From assembly GCA_001468855.1 (NCBI GenBank), contig LDIV01000001.1, forward strand, positions 537,304 to 567,461: a DNA stretch of 30,158 nt, read 5' to 3'. Both the position numbers and the translations under genes were made by a program. This stretch comes from a candidate division TM6 bacterium UASB124. Lineage in GTDB: Bacteria > Dependentiae > Babeliae > Babeliales > RVW-14. The notes beneath the pieces are model-generated. The model was not told the DNA's origin. It searched no databases and worked only from the letters and a program-made list of their open reading frames with translations. Below, piece by piece: positions 1-8,339 of the stretch. Each line of letters starts with the position of its first letter. Position 1 is the stretch's first letter.

Positions 1-316
1 CACATAGTTTGGTTGCCAAAGTAGTATAGAAAAAGAGTTTTGAAGGTGGTCTTGGCCAAAAGAATAGAAGAACTGTTGAGAGAATGTGCTGATTCAGCCA
101 GATCATGTTCATATGGTGTTGCAATTTCGTCCCGATATAGCAGTAAGTAAGGTAGTGCAGCTGTTTAAGGGAAAAAGCAGCAAAATAATAAGACAGGAAT
201 TCCCTGGGTTAGAAGAAGTTTACTGGGGAGATAGTTTCTGGGCAGATGGATTTTTTGCAGAAACAGTGGGTTCGGTAAGTTTGGATGCAATTAAGAAATA
301 TGTTAGTAGCCAATGA
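1..316 (+). pseudogene. tnpA: IS200/IS605-type transposase TnpA, decayed copy A (5' end outside window)
   Basis: This is a remnant of a Y1 HUH single-strand transposase. Reading from base 1 gives HIVWLPK, then an in-frame TAG at 22-24 caused by a 3-bp duplication (gtagta) that copy B at 12617 lacks. A 32-bp deletion after base 96, between two 'at' dinucleotides in the copy B sequence, then removes the segment before the HUH motif and shifts the frame. Downstream the sequence is intact: PDHVHM (HUH motif), LKGKSS-like FKGKSSKIIRQEFPG, and the C-terminal IKKYVSSQ, which by family analogy holds the catalytic tyrosine. It therefore keeps the active-site tyrosine that copy B has lost but cannot be translated as one protein. 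Identification is firm because it is nearly identical to copy B. The 5' part and left end lie outside the window. Confidence 0.9.
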
Positions 317-339
317 TAGAGTGTACATGTACGAGGATT

Positions 340-359
340 CCACGGCCTTTAGGCCGTGG
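340..359 (+). repeat. IS200/IS605 right-end hairpin, copy A
   Basis: A perfect 8-bp stem with a TTTA loop (CCACGGCC-TTTA-GGCCGTGG) lies 23 bases after the tnpA stop, behind the palindrome GTACATGTAC. The same block recurs at 13032-13051. Subterminal hairpins of this type are what TnpA recognises in this family. Identity with copy B continues to the bases GCGATTTCAAT, so the element's right boundary is at about 370. The remaining gap to the next gene (371-444) shows only an SD-like GGGGGGAG and no other recognisable feature. Confidence 0.8.
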
Positions 360-444
360 CGATTTCAATCCTATCTTTTAGCCGCTTGATTCTGATATTA
401 TTCAATAAGGGGAATATATTATAGAAACTTAATCGGGGGGAGCA

Positions 445-1281
445 ATGAAGTTGGGGTTCTTAATTCACTATAATGTAATCTTTGTTTTTGTTGGTTATTC
501 TTTTGTGGGCAATTGGGTTTTTAGCCTACCATTGGCAATAGCGTTACAACAACAAATTGCGATTGAAAATGTTGGCGTATCTCTGCATAAGGATACTAAT
601 GATGTTAAAAATAATGATATCAAGCTTGCTGTAGATGATGCATTAAATACATTTTCTCAGAATATTCAGTTGTATCTGTGTGATAAATTTAAAACACTTG
701 GTATTACGACTTGGAATACCAATAAAAAAATTCAAACGAGTGTTATCCAAGAAAAAGTAAATAAACTTTTTGATTCTTATGAGGGGTTGGGTCAAATCGG
801 ACAATTACGTACGATGGGGTTTGAAATTTGTAATAATGGAGTACCTATCATTGCAAAAATCAAAAGCCACGTTATCGGTTACGTTGCACAATGGGATGAA
901 ATAGAATCGAACAAAGATACAATTATATATAGGTTCCAATATGAGCTTGAAGCCACAATAATTCCTTTGTATTGTGATTTGGTTAAAAAGTTTCAACAAT
1001 TAACAGGGCTTACCCATTCGACATTATGTTTTGATGATCGCATTTATCCGACGGAATGGTTTTCAGAAAAGTTTCAAACGCTTAAAGAAACTATTATCGA
1101 GTATGCTCGCGGCAAAAAACTTGATGAACAAAAAATTCAAAATATAGTCGGTAGTCTTGGTGCTTTTGAGTATACCGCCTTATTTGCAAAGGCGGACAAT
1201 GATATCAAAAATCAGGTAAATGTGTTTTGTGAAGATACTAAAAATCGATTTAAACAATTAGTGGATTTTGAAGCCGTCTAA
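445..1281 (+). CDS. Exported protein of unknown function, tandem paralog 1
   Basis: A 278-residue protein I do not recognise. The N-terminus has a Lys followed by a long hydrophobic stretch (about residues 3-35), which fits a signal peptide or a membrane anchor. Residues about 73-225 align with residues about 175-325 of the next gene at the same internal spacing, including GYVAQWDE-ESNK (residue 144 here, 246 there), LGIT, IQT, IGxLxxMGF and QxLxGLxxSTxxF. This copy lacks the roughly 100-residue Lys-rich N-terminal region of its neighbour. The body is hydrophilic and mostly alpha-helical in character, with scattered Cys residues. A GGGGGGAG ribosome-binding site precedes the ATG by 2-3 bases, so initiation may be weak. 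It probably arose by duplication. Function and location beyond 'exported or anchored' are unknown. Confidence 0.75.
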   Translation: MKLGFLIHYNVIFVFVGYSFVGNWVFSLPLAIALQQQIAIENVGVSLHKDTNDVKNNDIKLAVDDALNTFSQNIQLYLCDKFKTLGITTWNTNKKIQTSVIQEKVNKLFDSYEGLGQIGQLRTMGFEICNNGVPIIAKIKSHVIGYVAQWDEIESNKDTIIYRFQYELEATIIPLYCDLVKKFQQLTGLTHSTLCFDDRIYPTEWFSEKFQTLKETIIEYARGKKLDEQKIQNIVGSLGAFEYTALFAKADNDIKNQVNVFCEDTKNRFKQLVDFEAV

Positions 1282-1492
1282 GTAGTGATAGGGGTTGTGT
1301 GATAAATAGATTGATAGATGTTGCCATTATTAATTACCGAGTCAAAAGTTAAATCTAAAATAAGCTGCAAAATTATTAGAAAATAAAGAATTTTCAAGAA
1401 TATATACTTTGCTTTTCGGTGTTGATATCGTTAATTTAATGTGAGAAATTGTTGTAAGAGTAGTAAGGAGTTATATTTTTGAAGGAGAATGT

Positions 1493-2635
1493 ATGAAAAA
1501 AATTCATACAACTTTTTTAGGTAAGAAATCTTCTGGTCTGGTAGTTGTCGTTATTCTTGCTTCTTTTTTTACCAACAATGGTGTATTGCTTCGTGCAAAG
1601 GAAGAATCGCAGCAAAAGTCAGAAAGCTATGTTACAAAGAACATTGATGCAATTAAAGAAGCTGTAAACAAATTCTATAAACGTATTTCATCCATGGTAT
1701 ACGACCAAAAGCAAATATCCAAAATGGAAAGTGATGAAGTAAAAACGTACCAATCTTTTTTAAGTTCGATTGGTGATAACAAACAATATTATATAGATAT
1801 GTCAGGAAAAGATGCATTGGCGTCTGTTATTGCCGCAGCAAAACAATGTGTTAAAGATGTCATTAACGCAGAAAAAACGTCAAAAAGTCCTACATTAAAA
1901 AGACAGCTATCAGCGTTAGAAAGACGTGAACAAGCTTTGAATTCTCTTGTACAAAAGTTTGTTAATAAACTCAGACAACAAATTATAAATCTAGCGATTA
2001 ATGCATTTGCTGAGGATATAAAAGCGTATCTTGCAGAATACTTTACAAAGCTTGGCATAACGAATTATCAAACGGCTCAAACTATTCAAACAAAAGATAT
2101 CAGTGAAAAAATTAAATCGATTTTCAATCAAAACAAAGGTATGAGACAAATCGGACTTTTACATAATATGGGATTTGATATTTATAAAAATGGAATGAAT
2201 ATTATTCCGGCCATAGAAAATCAAATAATTGGTTATGTTGCGCAATGGGATGAGAAAGAAAGCAATAAAGAGACGTTGAATGAAAAAGTTTCTCTTCTGC
2301 AAAAGGATATAATCAAAAAATATTGCGCTATGATTAAACAGCTTCAACAACTAGCAGGGCTTGAGTATTCAACAATGGTGTTTGGAGACACCATTGAAGT
2401 GGCGCCGGTATTTACTGAAAAACTTGAAGCATTAAAGAAGAATGTAACTGATTACGCAAAGGCATTAGCCAAATCGGAAGAAATTCCACAAAGGGTTCAA
2501 GATACCATCGATCAATATCTTAATACAACGCAGAAAGTAATTATTTTTGCAGCAACCAAAGAAGAATTTGACAAGATGGTTAATGAATTTTTTGCTAAAC
2601 AAGAGGCAGCGATAAAGCGCAGTATTAGAATCTAG
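1493..2635 (+). CDS. Exported coiled-coil-type protein of unknown function, tandem paralog 2
   Basis: A 380-residue protein that begins with a classic signal peptide (MKKIHTTFLGKK, hydrophobic VVVVILASFF, then a cut near residues 30-35). The start is well supported by AAGGAG 5 bases before the ATG. Residues about 36-170 are Lys/Glu/Gln-rich and helical, with coiled-coil character. Residues about 175-325 form the domain shared with the preceding gene, with IGYVAQWDEKESNKE as the clearest common block. The C-terminal 50 residues are again charged and helical. The 211-base gap before it (1282-1492) is AT-rich, with a possible TATACT -10 element near 1400, and holds no other gene. The stop is TAG. 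No enzyme motif was seen, and no family is assigned. Confidence 0.8.
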   Translation: MKKIHTTFLGKKSSGLVVVVILASFFTNNGVLLRAKEESQQKSESYVTKNIDAIKEAVNKFYKRISSMVYDQKQISKMESDEVKTYQSFLSSIGDNKQYYIDMSGKDALASVIAAAKQCVKDVINAEKTSKSPTLKRQLSALERREQALNSLVQKFVNKLRQQIINLAINAFAEDIKAYLAEYFTKLGITNYQTAQTIQTKDISEKIKSIFNQNKGMRQIGLLHNMGFDIYKNGMNIIPAIENQIIGYVAQWDEKESNKETLNEKVSLLQKDIIKKYCAMIKQLQQLAGLEYSTMVFGDTIEVAPVFTEKLEALKKNVTDYAKALAKSEEIPQRVQDTIDQYLNTTQKVIIFAATKEEFDKMVNEFFAKQEAAIKRSIRI

Positions 2636-2671
2636 TTGTTGTGAGCTGAGGTTGAGATTGGCGTAAAAACG

Positions 2672-3463
2672 CTACGTCAAAGAAATAAGCGATATATTAT
2701 TAACGGGTTGCGCAAGTAATTTTTGTGCAACCCGTTTAAATTTTAAAGGTTCTTTAGTTACATAAAAAATATGTTTGCCGGTGTTTGATATTGATTGATT
2801 TGCTGCGTCAGAAAGTAACCGTTCTACGTGACGAGCAATGGCCTCATTTGAATCCATAATGACAACGTGTGGAGGAACAAGCTTTTCGATCTGTTGACGC
2901 ACAAAAGGATAATGCGTACATGCAAGACCTATAACATCGACACCAGTTGCTAGCGCAGGATTGATATATTCCATTAATTTTTGAGTAAGTAAGGGGCTTT
3001 CGAGTTCTCCAGCCTCTATGAGCCCAACCAAATCCGGACAAGGAATACTGATAACCTGGACATCGCCTGCGTGCTTAGCAATCAACTCTTGCTGATATGC
3101 GCTGCGAGCTGTGAATGGTGTTGCAAGAATAGCGACTTTTTTTGTCTTTGTTTGTTCGCAGGCCGGTTTAACGACGGGAACTACACCTACGATGGGTACC
3201 GAGAAGTGTTCTCGTAAATATGCTAGGCTTGAAGTTGAGGCAGTATTACAGGCGGCAACAACGAGTTTTACATTGTGTTCTGTAATAAGATACTTAAGAA
3301 TTTTTGAAGTGATGATTTGAAGTTGCTCTGTTGTTTTTTCACCGAATGGAAGATTGTTGTTGTCAGCGATGTAAATAATATCTTGATGCGGTAAGCGTTG
3401 GGCAATGGCATTAAAGATTCCTAATCCCCCAACGCCAGAATCAAAAATACCAATTGGTTGCAT
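2672..3463 (-). CDS. murI: Glutamate racemase
   Basis: MurI interconverts L- and D-glutamate in the cytoplasm and supplies D-Glu for the peptidoglycan stem peptide. The 263-residue length is typical. The sequence shows FDSGVGG at residues 7-13 (Asp8/Ser9), a LPFG loop at 38-41 where most homologs have PYG, the first catalytic Cys72 in AACNTAS, and the second, Cys182, in GLACTHYP. Both acid-base cysteines are therefore present and the enzyme should be active. The gene stands alone on the minus strand, convergent with the exported paralogs and 47 bases from the decayed gene upstream. An inverted repeat that may serve as a terminator for the opposite strand lies inside its 3' end. It implies that the organism makes peptidoglycan or at least its precursors. 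Confidence 0.95.
   Translation of the reverse strand: MQPIGIFDSGVGGLGIFNAIAQRLPHQDIIYIADNNNLPFGEKTTEQLQIITSKILKYLITEHNVKLVVAACNTASTSSLAYLREHFSVPIVGVVPVVKPACEQTKTKKVAILATPFTARSAYQQELIAKHAGDVQVISIPCPDLVGLIEAGELESPLLTQKLMEYINPALATGVDVIGLACTHYPFVRQQIEKLVPPHVVIMDSNEAIARHVERLLSDAANQSISNTGKHIFYVTKEPLKFKRVAQKLLAQPVNNISLISLT
2702..2736 (+). terminator. Putative plus-strand terminator hairpin inside the murI 3' end
   Basis: The 14-base arms 2702-2715 and 2723-2736 are complementary except for one G-U-type position, with a 7-base AT-rich loop. They are followed on the plus strand by TTTAAATTTT. The hairpin sits 67 bases past the stop of the 1493-2635 gene and within the last codons of convergent murI. 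It could end transcription of the exported paralogs. The T-run is imperfect, so this is tentative. Confidence 0.4.
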
Positions 3464-3510
3464 AGCATTCCCTTCTTTTTATTTATTGCAAACTGCTTCT
3501 ATTTGTTAGT

Positions 3511-4076
3511 TTAATGTTTTGTATGCCATTCGTTCAATGTTTTTGTGATGTAGTGCTTTTGCCATGCTGTAAAAGAACCTGATGGTATGGCGGACATATA
3601 TAATAAAACTCCTTTGAGGCAATCAATTATACAATCGAATTTTTCTTTTTTTGATTCTATGGAGAAATTATAGGCAGAAGCGCTTATTATTATTTTTGCT
3701 GTCATGCTAATTGCACAATCAACGGCACGTTCAAACATTGATTGATATAAAACAGGACAAAACTGTTCTATATTTTTTATTTCTTTTGCAAGTTTTTTGT
3801 TATTTCATTATCTAGGTAGACCTCTTGTTTTGTGTTTGTATGTTGTTTTAATAAAAGCAATAACGTTTCCATATCATCATAGTTCTTAAATATAATACTA
3901 TTTAAGTTGTTTAAAAATGGGTAAAAAACGGTTACAAGCACTGGCCATACTTGTAACTTTACAAGGCTGTTGAGGTATGGGGTAATCTGCACAAACTACA
4001 TGCCCAAAATATGTGATGGATCGTAATAAGGGAAAAAGAGCGCTTCATAAGGCAATCTTTTCAAATATACAATCAT
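3511..4076 (-). pseudogene. Decayed gene of unknown function (nonsense plus frameshift)
   Basis: Two short reading frames join into one degraded gene. From an ATG at 4076 the minus strand reads MIVYLKRLPYEALFFPYYDP and on to residue 26. It then meets TAG at 3998-3996 and continues in the same frame (FVQITPYLNSLVKLQVWP...) to a stop near 3779. At a six-A tract near 3799, restoring one A would give DNEITKKLAKEIKNIEQF and join the frame ending at 3511 (...HYITKTLNEWHTKH). The repaired product would be about 188 residues. The continuity of plausible protein across both lesions is the evidence. I do not recognise the family. An alternative is two small genes started at GTG 3992 and ATG 3738, but neither has a convincing ribosome-binding site. 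Confidence 0.6.
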
Positions 4077-4131
4077 TTTGATCGCCCCAAGTGTATAAAA
4101 ATGGGTATTTACTGTCAAAAAGGCGGTTTAA

Positions 4132-4161
4132 TTGGTAAAATAAGGAGCATTTTGCTATAGT
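4132..4161 (+). promoter_or_regulatory. Candidate sigma70-type promoter for the ABC exporter
   Basis: TTGGTA (4132-4137) and TATAGT (4156-4161) are separated by 18 bases. They lie 25 bases before the ATG at 4186, which has its own SD-like TAAGGGG. The fit to the consensus is reasonable but untested. Confidence 0.4.
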
Positions 4162-4185
4162 TCTGATACTTATTGTAAGGGGTTC

Positions 4186-5880
4186 ATGAAAGCTTTAAAA
4201 CGAATTTTACGTTATACCAAACCATATTGGAAGACGTTAATATTTTCACTTGTTACGGCTTCTTTGTATGGAATTGTTTCTGCTGTCCCTACCTATGTAT
4301 TAAAACACACCATCGATGATATATTTATTCAGCGTTACAGCTATCTCATAGTTCCATTTATACTAGCCTTTATAGGAGTTTTTATACTCAAGGGTGTGTT
4401 TATGTACCTTTCGAGTTATACCATGCATTGGGTTAATCACCGTGTAACCATTGATATTCGCAATGACCTATTTTCGCGTATTGTAAACTTTCCGATTTCC
4501 TTTTTTCAAGGCAATACGACCGGACAGCTGATGTCACATTTCCTTAACGACATCCAAATGATTCAACAAGCAGCCGGTACAACTATTCGTGACGGTATCA
4601 GAGGATTTTTTGAGGCACTCTTCCTCGTTTGTTTTGCGCTATATCAGAATATTATTCTTGGCGTCATTATGATTATTGTTGGTCCGTTTATAGGTTATAC
4701 CATTAAAAAACTTGGTCGCGCCCGTAAAAATGCATCTCTTTCTATTCAATCACAGCTGGGGCATATTAGTGCAATGTTGCAAGAAACATTTGTTGGGGTG
4801 CGAGAAATAAAAGCATTCAATGCTGAACAGGTTGAAGCCGGACGTTTTAAAAATCTGCTTAATCGCTGTTTTGGTAGCATTATGACAAGTGTTCATATTG
4901 AATGTTTCTTACCTGTCATTGTTGAAACGATCGCTGTTTCTGGCTGCGGTATTATTTTTTACGTTGCAGCACATCAGGTATTAAATGGAACGATAACAGC
5001 AGGGCAGCTTACTGCTTTTGTAGCTGCTGTCATCTTGGCTTATCAGCCGCTCAAAAAAATTGTTAACGTTTACTCAGAAGTTCAATACGGCCTTGCTGCA
5101 GCAGAGCGTATTTTTACTGTTCTTGATCAAGTGTATCCGGCGAATCAAAATCGTACTGAAGAACTTAAAGGCCTTAATGATTCAATTGTTTTTACGAATA
5201 TTTCATTCAGCTATAACAATAAGCATGCTGTTTTTTCTTCCATTAATCTGACCATCAAAAAAGGTGAAGCTATTGGTATTGTCGGTCATTCAGGATCTGG
5301 TAAGAGTACGTTATGCGACCTCTTGCTTGGTTTCATAACACCCACACAAGGCTTAATTCGTATTGATGGCGTTGATATTACTAAGGTGTCCCTTTCCAGC
5401 TTACGTAGTCACATTGGCTATGTAGGTCAACGAACATTCTTATTTAATGATACGATTGCCAACAACATTATGTACGCACGTCCTGATGCAAAATTTGAAG
5501 ATGTTGCAGCTGCGTGTAAGGCGGCACATGCCGATGATTTTATTATGGCATTGCCGGATGGTTATAACACCGTTGTTGGTGAAAATGGTACACTTCTTTC
5601 CGGCGGACAAAAACAACGTCTTACTATTGCCCGAGCATTGCTTAAAGATCCTGAAATTTTAATTTTTGATGAAGCGACATCTGCTCTTGATGAAGAATCC
5701 GAATCTATGATTCGTCTGGCAATTGAAGGACTTAAGGGCAAAAAAACGCTTATTATTGTTTCTCACCGTCCATCAATGCTGCAAAATGTTGATCGCATAG
5801 GGGTTGTTCAACATGGAACAATTCAAGAGATTCACAAAGAAGCTATTTCAAAACAGTTTGGTCTTTTGCAGGCCATGTAA
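4186..5880 (+). CDS. MsbA-type ABC exporter (fused membrane and ATPase domains)
   Basis: A 564-residue half-transporter that would work as an inner-membrane homodimer. Residues about 1-310 form a six-helix exporter membrane domain, with GYxxxRxR-like cytoplasmic loops and the coupling segment ETFVGVREIKAFNAE. Residues about 335-564 are the nucleotide-binding domain: Walker A GHSGSGKST at 367-375, a Q-loop at YVGQRTF, signature LSGGQKQR at about 471, Walker B ILIFDEATSALDE at about 490, and the H-loop SHRPS. All catalytic residues are present. The length and domain order match MsbA and other lipid, peptide or drug exporters. The substrate cannot be read from sequence. Lipid A-core flipping is one possibility, but there is no lipid A gene alongside. 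It stands alone, 20 bases tail-to-tail from ppsA. Confidence 0.9.
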   Translation: MKALKRILRYTKPYWKTLIFSLVTASLYGIVSAVPTYVLKHTIDDIFIQRYSYLIVPFILAFIGVFILKGVFMYLSSYTMHWVNHRVTIDIRNDLFSRIVNFPISFFQGNTTGQLMSHFLNDIQMIQQAAGTTIRDGIRGFFEALFLVCFALYQNIILGVIMIIVGPFIGYTIKKLGRARKNASLSIQSQLGHISAMLQETFVGVREIKAFNAEQVEAGRFKNLLNRCFGSIMTSVHIECFLPVIVETIAVSGCGIIFYVAAHQVLNGTITAGQLTAFVAAVILAYQPLKKIVNVYSEVQYGLAAAERIFTVLDQVYPANQNRTEELKGLNDSIVFTNISFSYNNKHAVFSSINLTIKKGEAIGIVGHSGSGKSTLCDLLLGFITPTQGLIRIDGVDITKVSLSSLRSHIGYVGQRTFLFNDTIANNIMYARPDAKFEDVAAACKAAHADDFIMALPDGYNTVVGENGTLLSGGQKQRLTIARALLKDPEILIFDEATSALDEESESMIRLAIEGLKGKKTLIIVSHRPSMLQNVDRIGVVQHGTIQEIHKEAISKQFGLLQAM

Positions 5881-5900
5881 AAAATATTTTTCGTTGAGAA

Positions 5901-8291
5901 TTATTTTCCCAACATAACAATCTCTTTAAGAACCGTATCAGGATTAAGAGAAAGTGAGTTGATACCGCATAGAATCAAATACTGTGCAATCTCAGGATAA
6001 TCGGATGGGGCTTGTCCGCAGATACCGATCTTTTTATGATTGCGCTTTGCGCCATCAATTGCCATTTTGAGCATGATTTTTACAGCCTCATTTCGTTCAT
6101 CAAAGGTATGTGAAACCAATTCGGAGTCTCTATCAATAGCCAATGTGAGCTGCGTTAAATCATTGGATCCTATAGAAAAGCCATCAAATATTTTACTAAA
6201 TTCGTCGATCAAAATAACGTTTGATGGGATTTCACACATCATATAAAATTCAAGCCCATTTTTACCTTGTACCAATCCATTCTGTTTCATTGTTTTAATG
6301 ACCATTGTTGCTTCTTGTATTGTTCTGACAAACGGGATCATGAGAATGACATTGGTAAGTCCCATGTCCTCACGTATTTTTTTCATGGCAAGACATTCAA
6401 GAGCAAAGGCTTCTTGATATTTTTCATGGAAATAGCGTGATGCTCCCCTAAAACCGATCATTGGATTTTCTTCTGTTGGTTCAAAAAATTCACCCGCAAT
6501 TAACTTACGGTATTCATTACTTTTAAAATCTGACATACGGATGATGACGGGACGAGGGTAGAATGCTGCTGCGATGGTTCCCGCTTCCTGAGCTAATTTG
6601 TCGATAAAAAATTGTTTTTTATCATCATAACCATAAGTAAGATTGCTAATAGTTATACGGTCATGTGGGTTGGTTACCTTTTCTAGGTGAACTAGGGCCA
6701 TAGGATGAATTTGAATGCTGTTGTTGATAATGAATTCAAGACGAGCAAGCCCAACACCGGCAACCGGAAGCATCGCCAGAGAAAAAGCTTCATCAGGGTT
6801 TCCCAGGTTCATCATAATGTCGACGGGTGGTTTTTTTAAGGTACCAACAGGAATTTTTTCTATTTCAAAGGGAACTGCACCATCATAAACAACGCCAATT
6901 TCTCCGTTGCTGCAATCGATAGTCAGTGTTTGCCCTGTTTTGATTTTTTCTGTTGCAAGTGAGGCTCCGACGATAGCCGGAATGCCAAGTTCACGGCTTA
7001 CTATTGCTGCGTGACAAGTTCTTCCGCCCCTGTTGGTAACAATGCCGGCAGCAATTTTCATGATTGGTTCCCAATCAGGATCGGTCATGTCAGTTACTAA
7101 GATATCACCTGGTTTTATTGAGCTTATCATTTTGGCTGAGGCAACGACTCGTGCTTTGCCGGTTACTATCTTGCGGCCAACACTTTTGCCAGTGCATAGA
7201 ATTGAATGATCATGAGCCACCTTTTTGTCCAAAATATATTCTTCAAATACTGCTAGCTGTTGTTTTTGTGAGTGAATAGTTTCTGGTCGTGCTTGGACAA
7301 CGTATAATTTTCCATCAAGACCATCTTTTGCCCATTCAATATCCATGGGGCACCAGGTTCCTTTTTCAGTAGAATAATGTTCTTCGATTATCAGTGCTTG
7401 TTGTGCAAGAGACAATATTTCTTCATTGGTTAGTGAAAATTGCTGACGATCATGCTCGTGGACGGGGATGTTTTTAGTTGCAGCAGTTCCCTCTTGTAGA
7501 TATACAAGCTTGAGCATTTTGCTACCGAGACGTTTTTTGAGAATTGGCTTAAATCCTGCTTTGAGCGTTGGCTTGTGTACATAAAATTCATCAGGATTAA
7601 CGATTCCTTGAACTATGTTTTCCCCAAGACCGTAGGATGATGTAATAAAAATTACATCCTTAAATCCGCTTTCAGTATCTAGGGTAAAAATAACGCCTGA
7701 ACATGCTTTGTCAGAGCGAATCATCTTCTGTACCCCAACAGATAACGCAACACTCATATGGTCAAACTTATGGTCAATGCGGTATGAAATGGCACGGTTG
7801 GTGAAAAGTGATGCAAAGCATCGAACACAGGCAGCAAGAAGTTCTGCTTCACCTCTGATATTAAGATATGTTTCTTGTTGTCCTGCAAAAGAAGCCTCCG
7901 GTAAATCTTCGGAAGTTGCTGATGAACGTACGGCGACATCACATGATGATCCATAACGATTTTCCATAGCACGGTAAGTTTGAGAAATTTCTGCTGTCAA
8001 GTCATCAGGCAATGGTGCGTTGCGAATGAGTGTTCGTATTTCATGGGCGATTGCTGCAAACTCATCAAGTTTTTTCTTGTTAATTTTATCCAATAATTTC
8101 TTTATAGGTTCGATCAGATTGTTTTTAGATAAATGATAGCGATAAGCATCTGCTGTTATTGCAAATCCAGAAGGAACAAGGATTCCCTTGGGTCCAAGGT
8201 TTTTAATCATTTCGCCAAGAGAGGCATTTTTGCCGCCAACCAGGGTAATATCTTTTATTGTTATTTTTTCAAAATTTTGTATAAATTTCAT
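5901..8291 (-). CDS. ppsA: Phosphoenolpyruvate synthase (pyruvate, water dikinase)
   Basis: PpsA converts pyruvate + ATP + H2O to PEP + AMP + Pi in the cytoplasm and allows gluconeogenic carbon flow from C3 compounds. The 796-residue length matches PpsA rather than the longer pyruvate phosphate dikinases. Domains in order: the N-terminal ATP-grasp part (VGGKNASLGEM at about 18, RSSATSEDLPEASFAGQQ, and DIEWAKDG...VQARPET), the central phosphohistidine domain with GGRTCHAAIVSRELGIPA (His427 is the phosphorylated residue), and the C-terminal TIM-barrel PEP-binding domain with GSNDLTQLTLAIDRDS and CGQAPSDYPE (Cys758 acts in proton transfer). All key residues are present. An AAAGG ribosome-binding site precedes the ATG. 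It is divergent from the glycosyltransferase with only 48 bases between starts. Confidence 0.95.
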   Translation of the reverse strand: MKFIQNFEKITIKDITLVGGKNASLGEMIKNLGPKGILVPSGFAITADAYRYHLSKNNLIEPIKKLLDKINKKKLDEFAAIAHEIRTLIRNAPLPDDLTAEISQTYRAMENRYGSSCDVAVRSSATSEDLPEASFAGQQETYLNIRGEAELLAACVRCFASLFTNRAISYRIDHKFDHMSVALSVGVQKMIRSDKACSGVIFTLDTESGFKDVIFITSSYGLGENIVQGIVNPDEFYVHKPTLKAGFKPILKKRLGSKMLKLVYLQEGTAATKNIPVHEHDRQQFSLTNEEILSLAQQALIIEEHYSTEKGTWCPMDIEWAKDGLDGKLYVVQARPETIHSQKQQLAVFEEYILDKKVAHDHSILCTGKSVGRKIVTGKARVVASAKMISSIKPGDILVTDMTDPDWEPIMKIAAGIVTNRGGRTCHAAIVSRELGIPAIVGASLATEKIKTGQTLTIDCSNGEIGVVYDGAVPFEIEKIPVGTLKKPPVDIMMNLGNPDEAFSLAMLPVAGVGLARLEFIINNSIQIHPMALVHLEKVTNPHDRITISNLTYGYDDKKQFFIDKLAQEAGTIAAAFYPRPVIIRMSDFKSNEYRKLIAGEFFEPTEENPMIGFRGASRYFHEKYQEAFALECLAMKKIREDMGLTNVILMIPFVRTIQEATMVIKTMKQNGLVQGKNGLEFYMMCEIPSNVILIDEFSKIFDGFSIGSNDLTQLTLAIDRDSELVSHTFDERNEAVKIMLKMAIDGAKRNHKKIGICGQAPSDYPEIAQYLILCGINSLSLNPDTVLKEIVMLGK

Positions 8292-8339
8292 ACATCAGGC
8301 CTTTCAAAATGATCTATACTAAAAAAGTCTACAGAATTT

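Noticed and set aside
3996..3998. TAG recoding (also at 22-24) as an alternative genetic code
   Set aside because: TAG is used as an ordinary stop, for example at the end of the 1493-2635 gene. Both in-frame TAGs sit in genes with additional frameshifts, so decay explains them.
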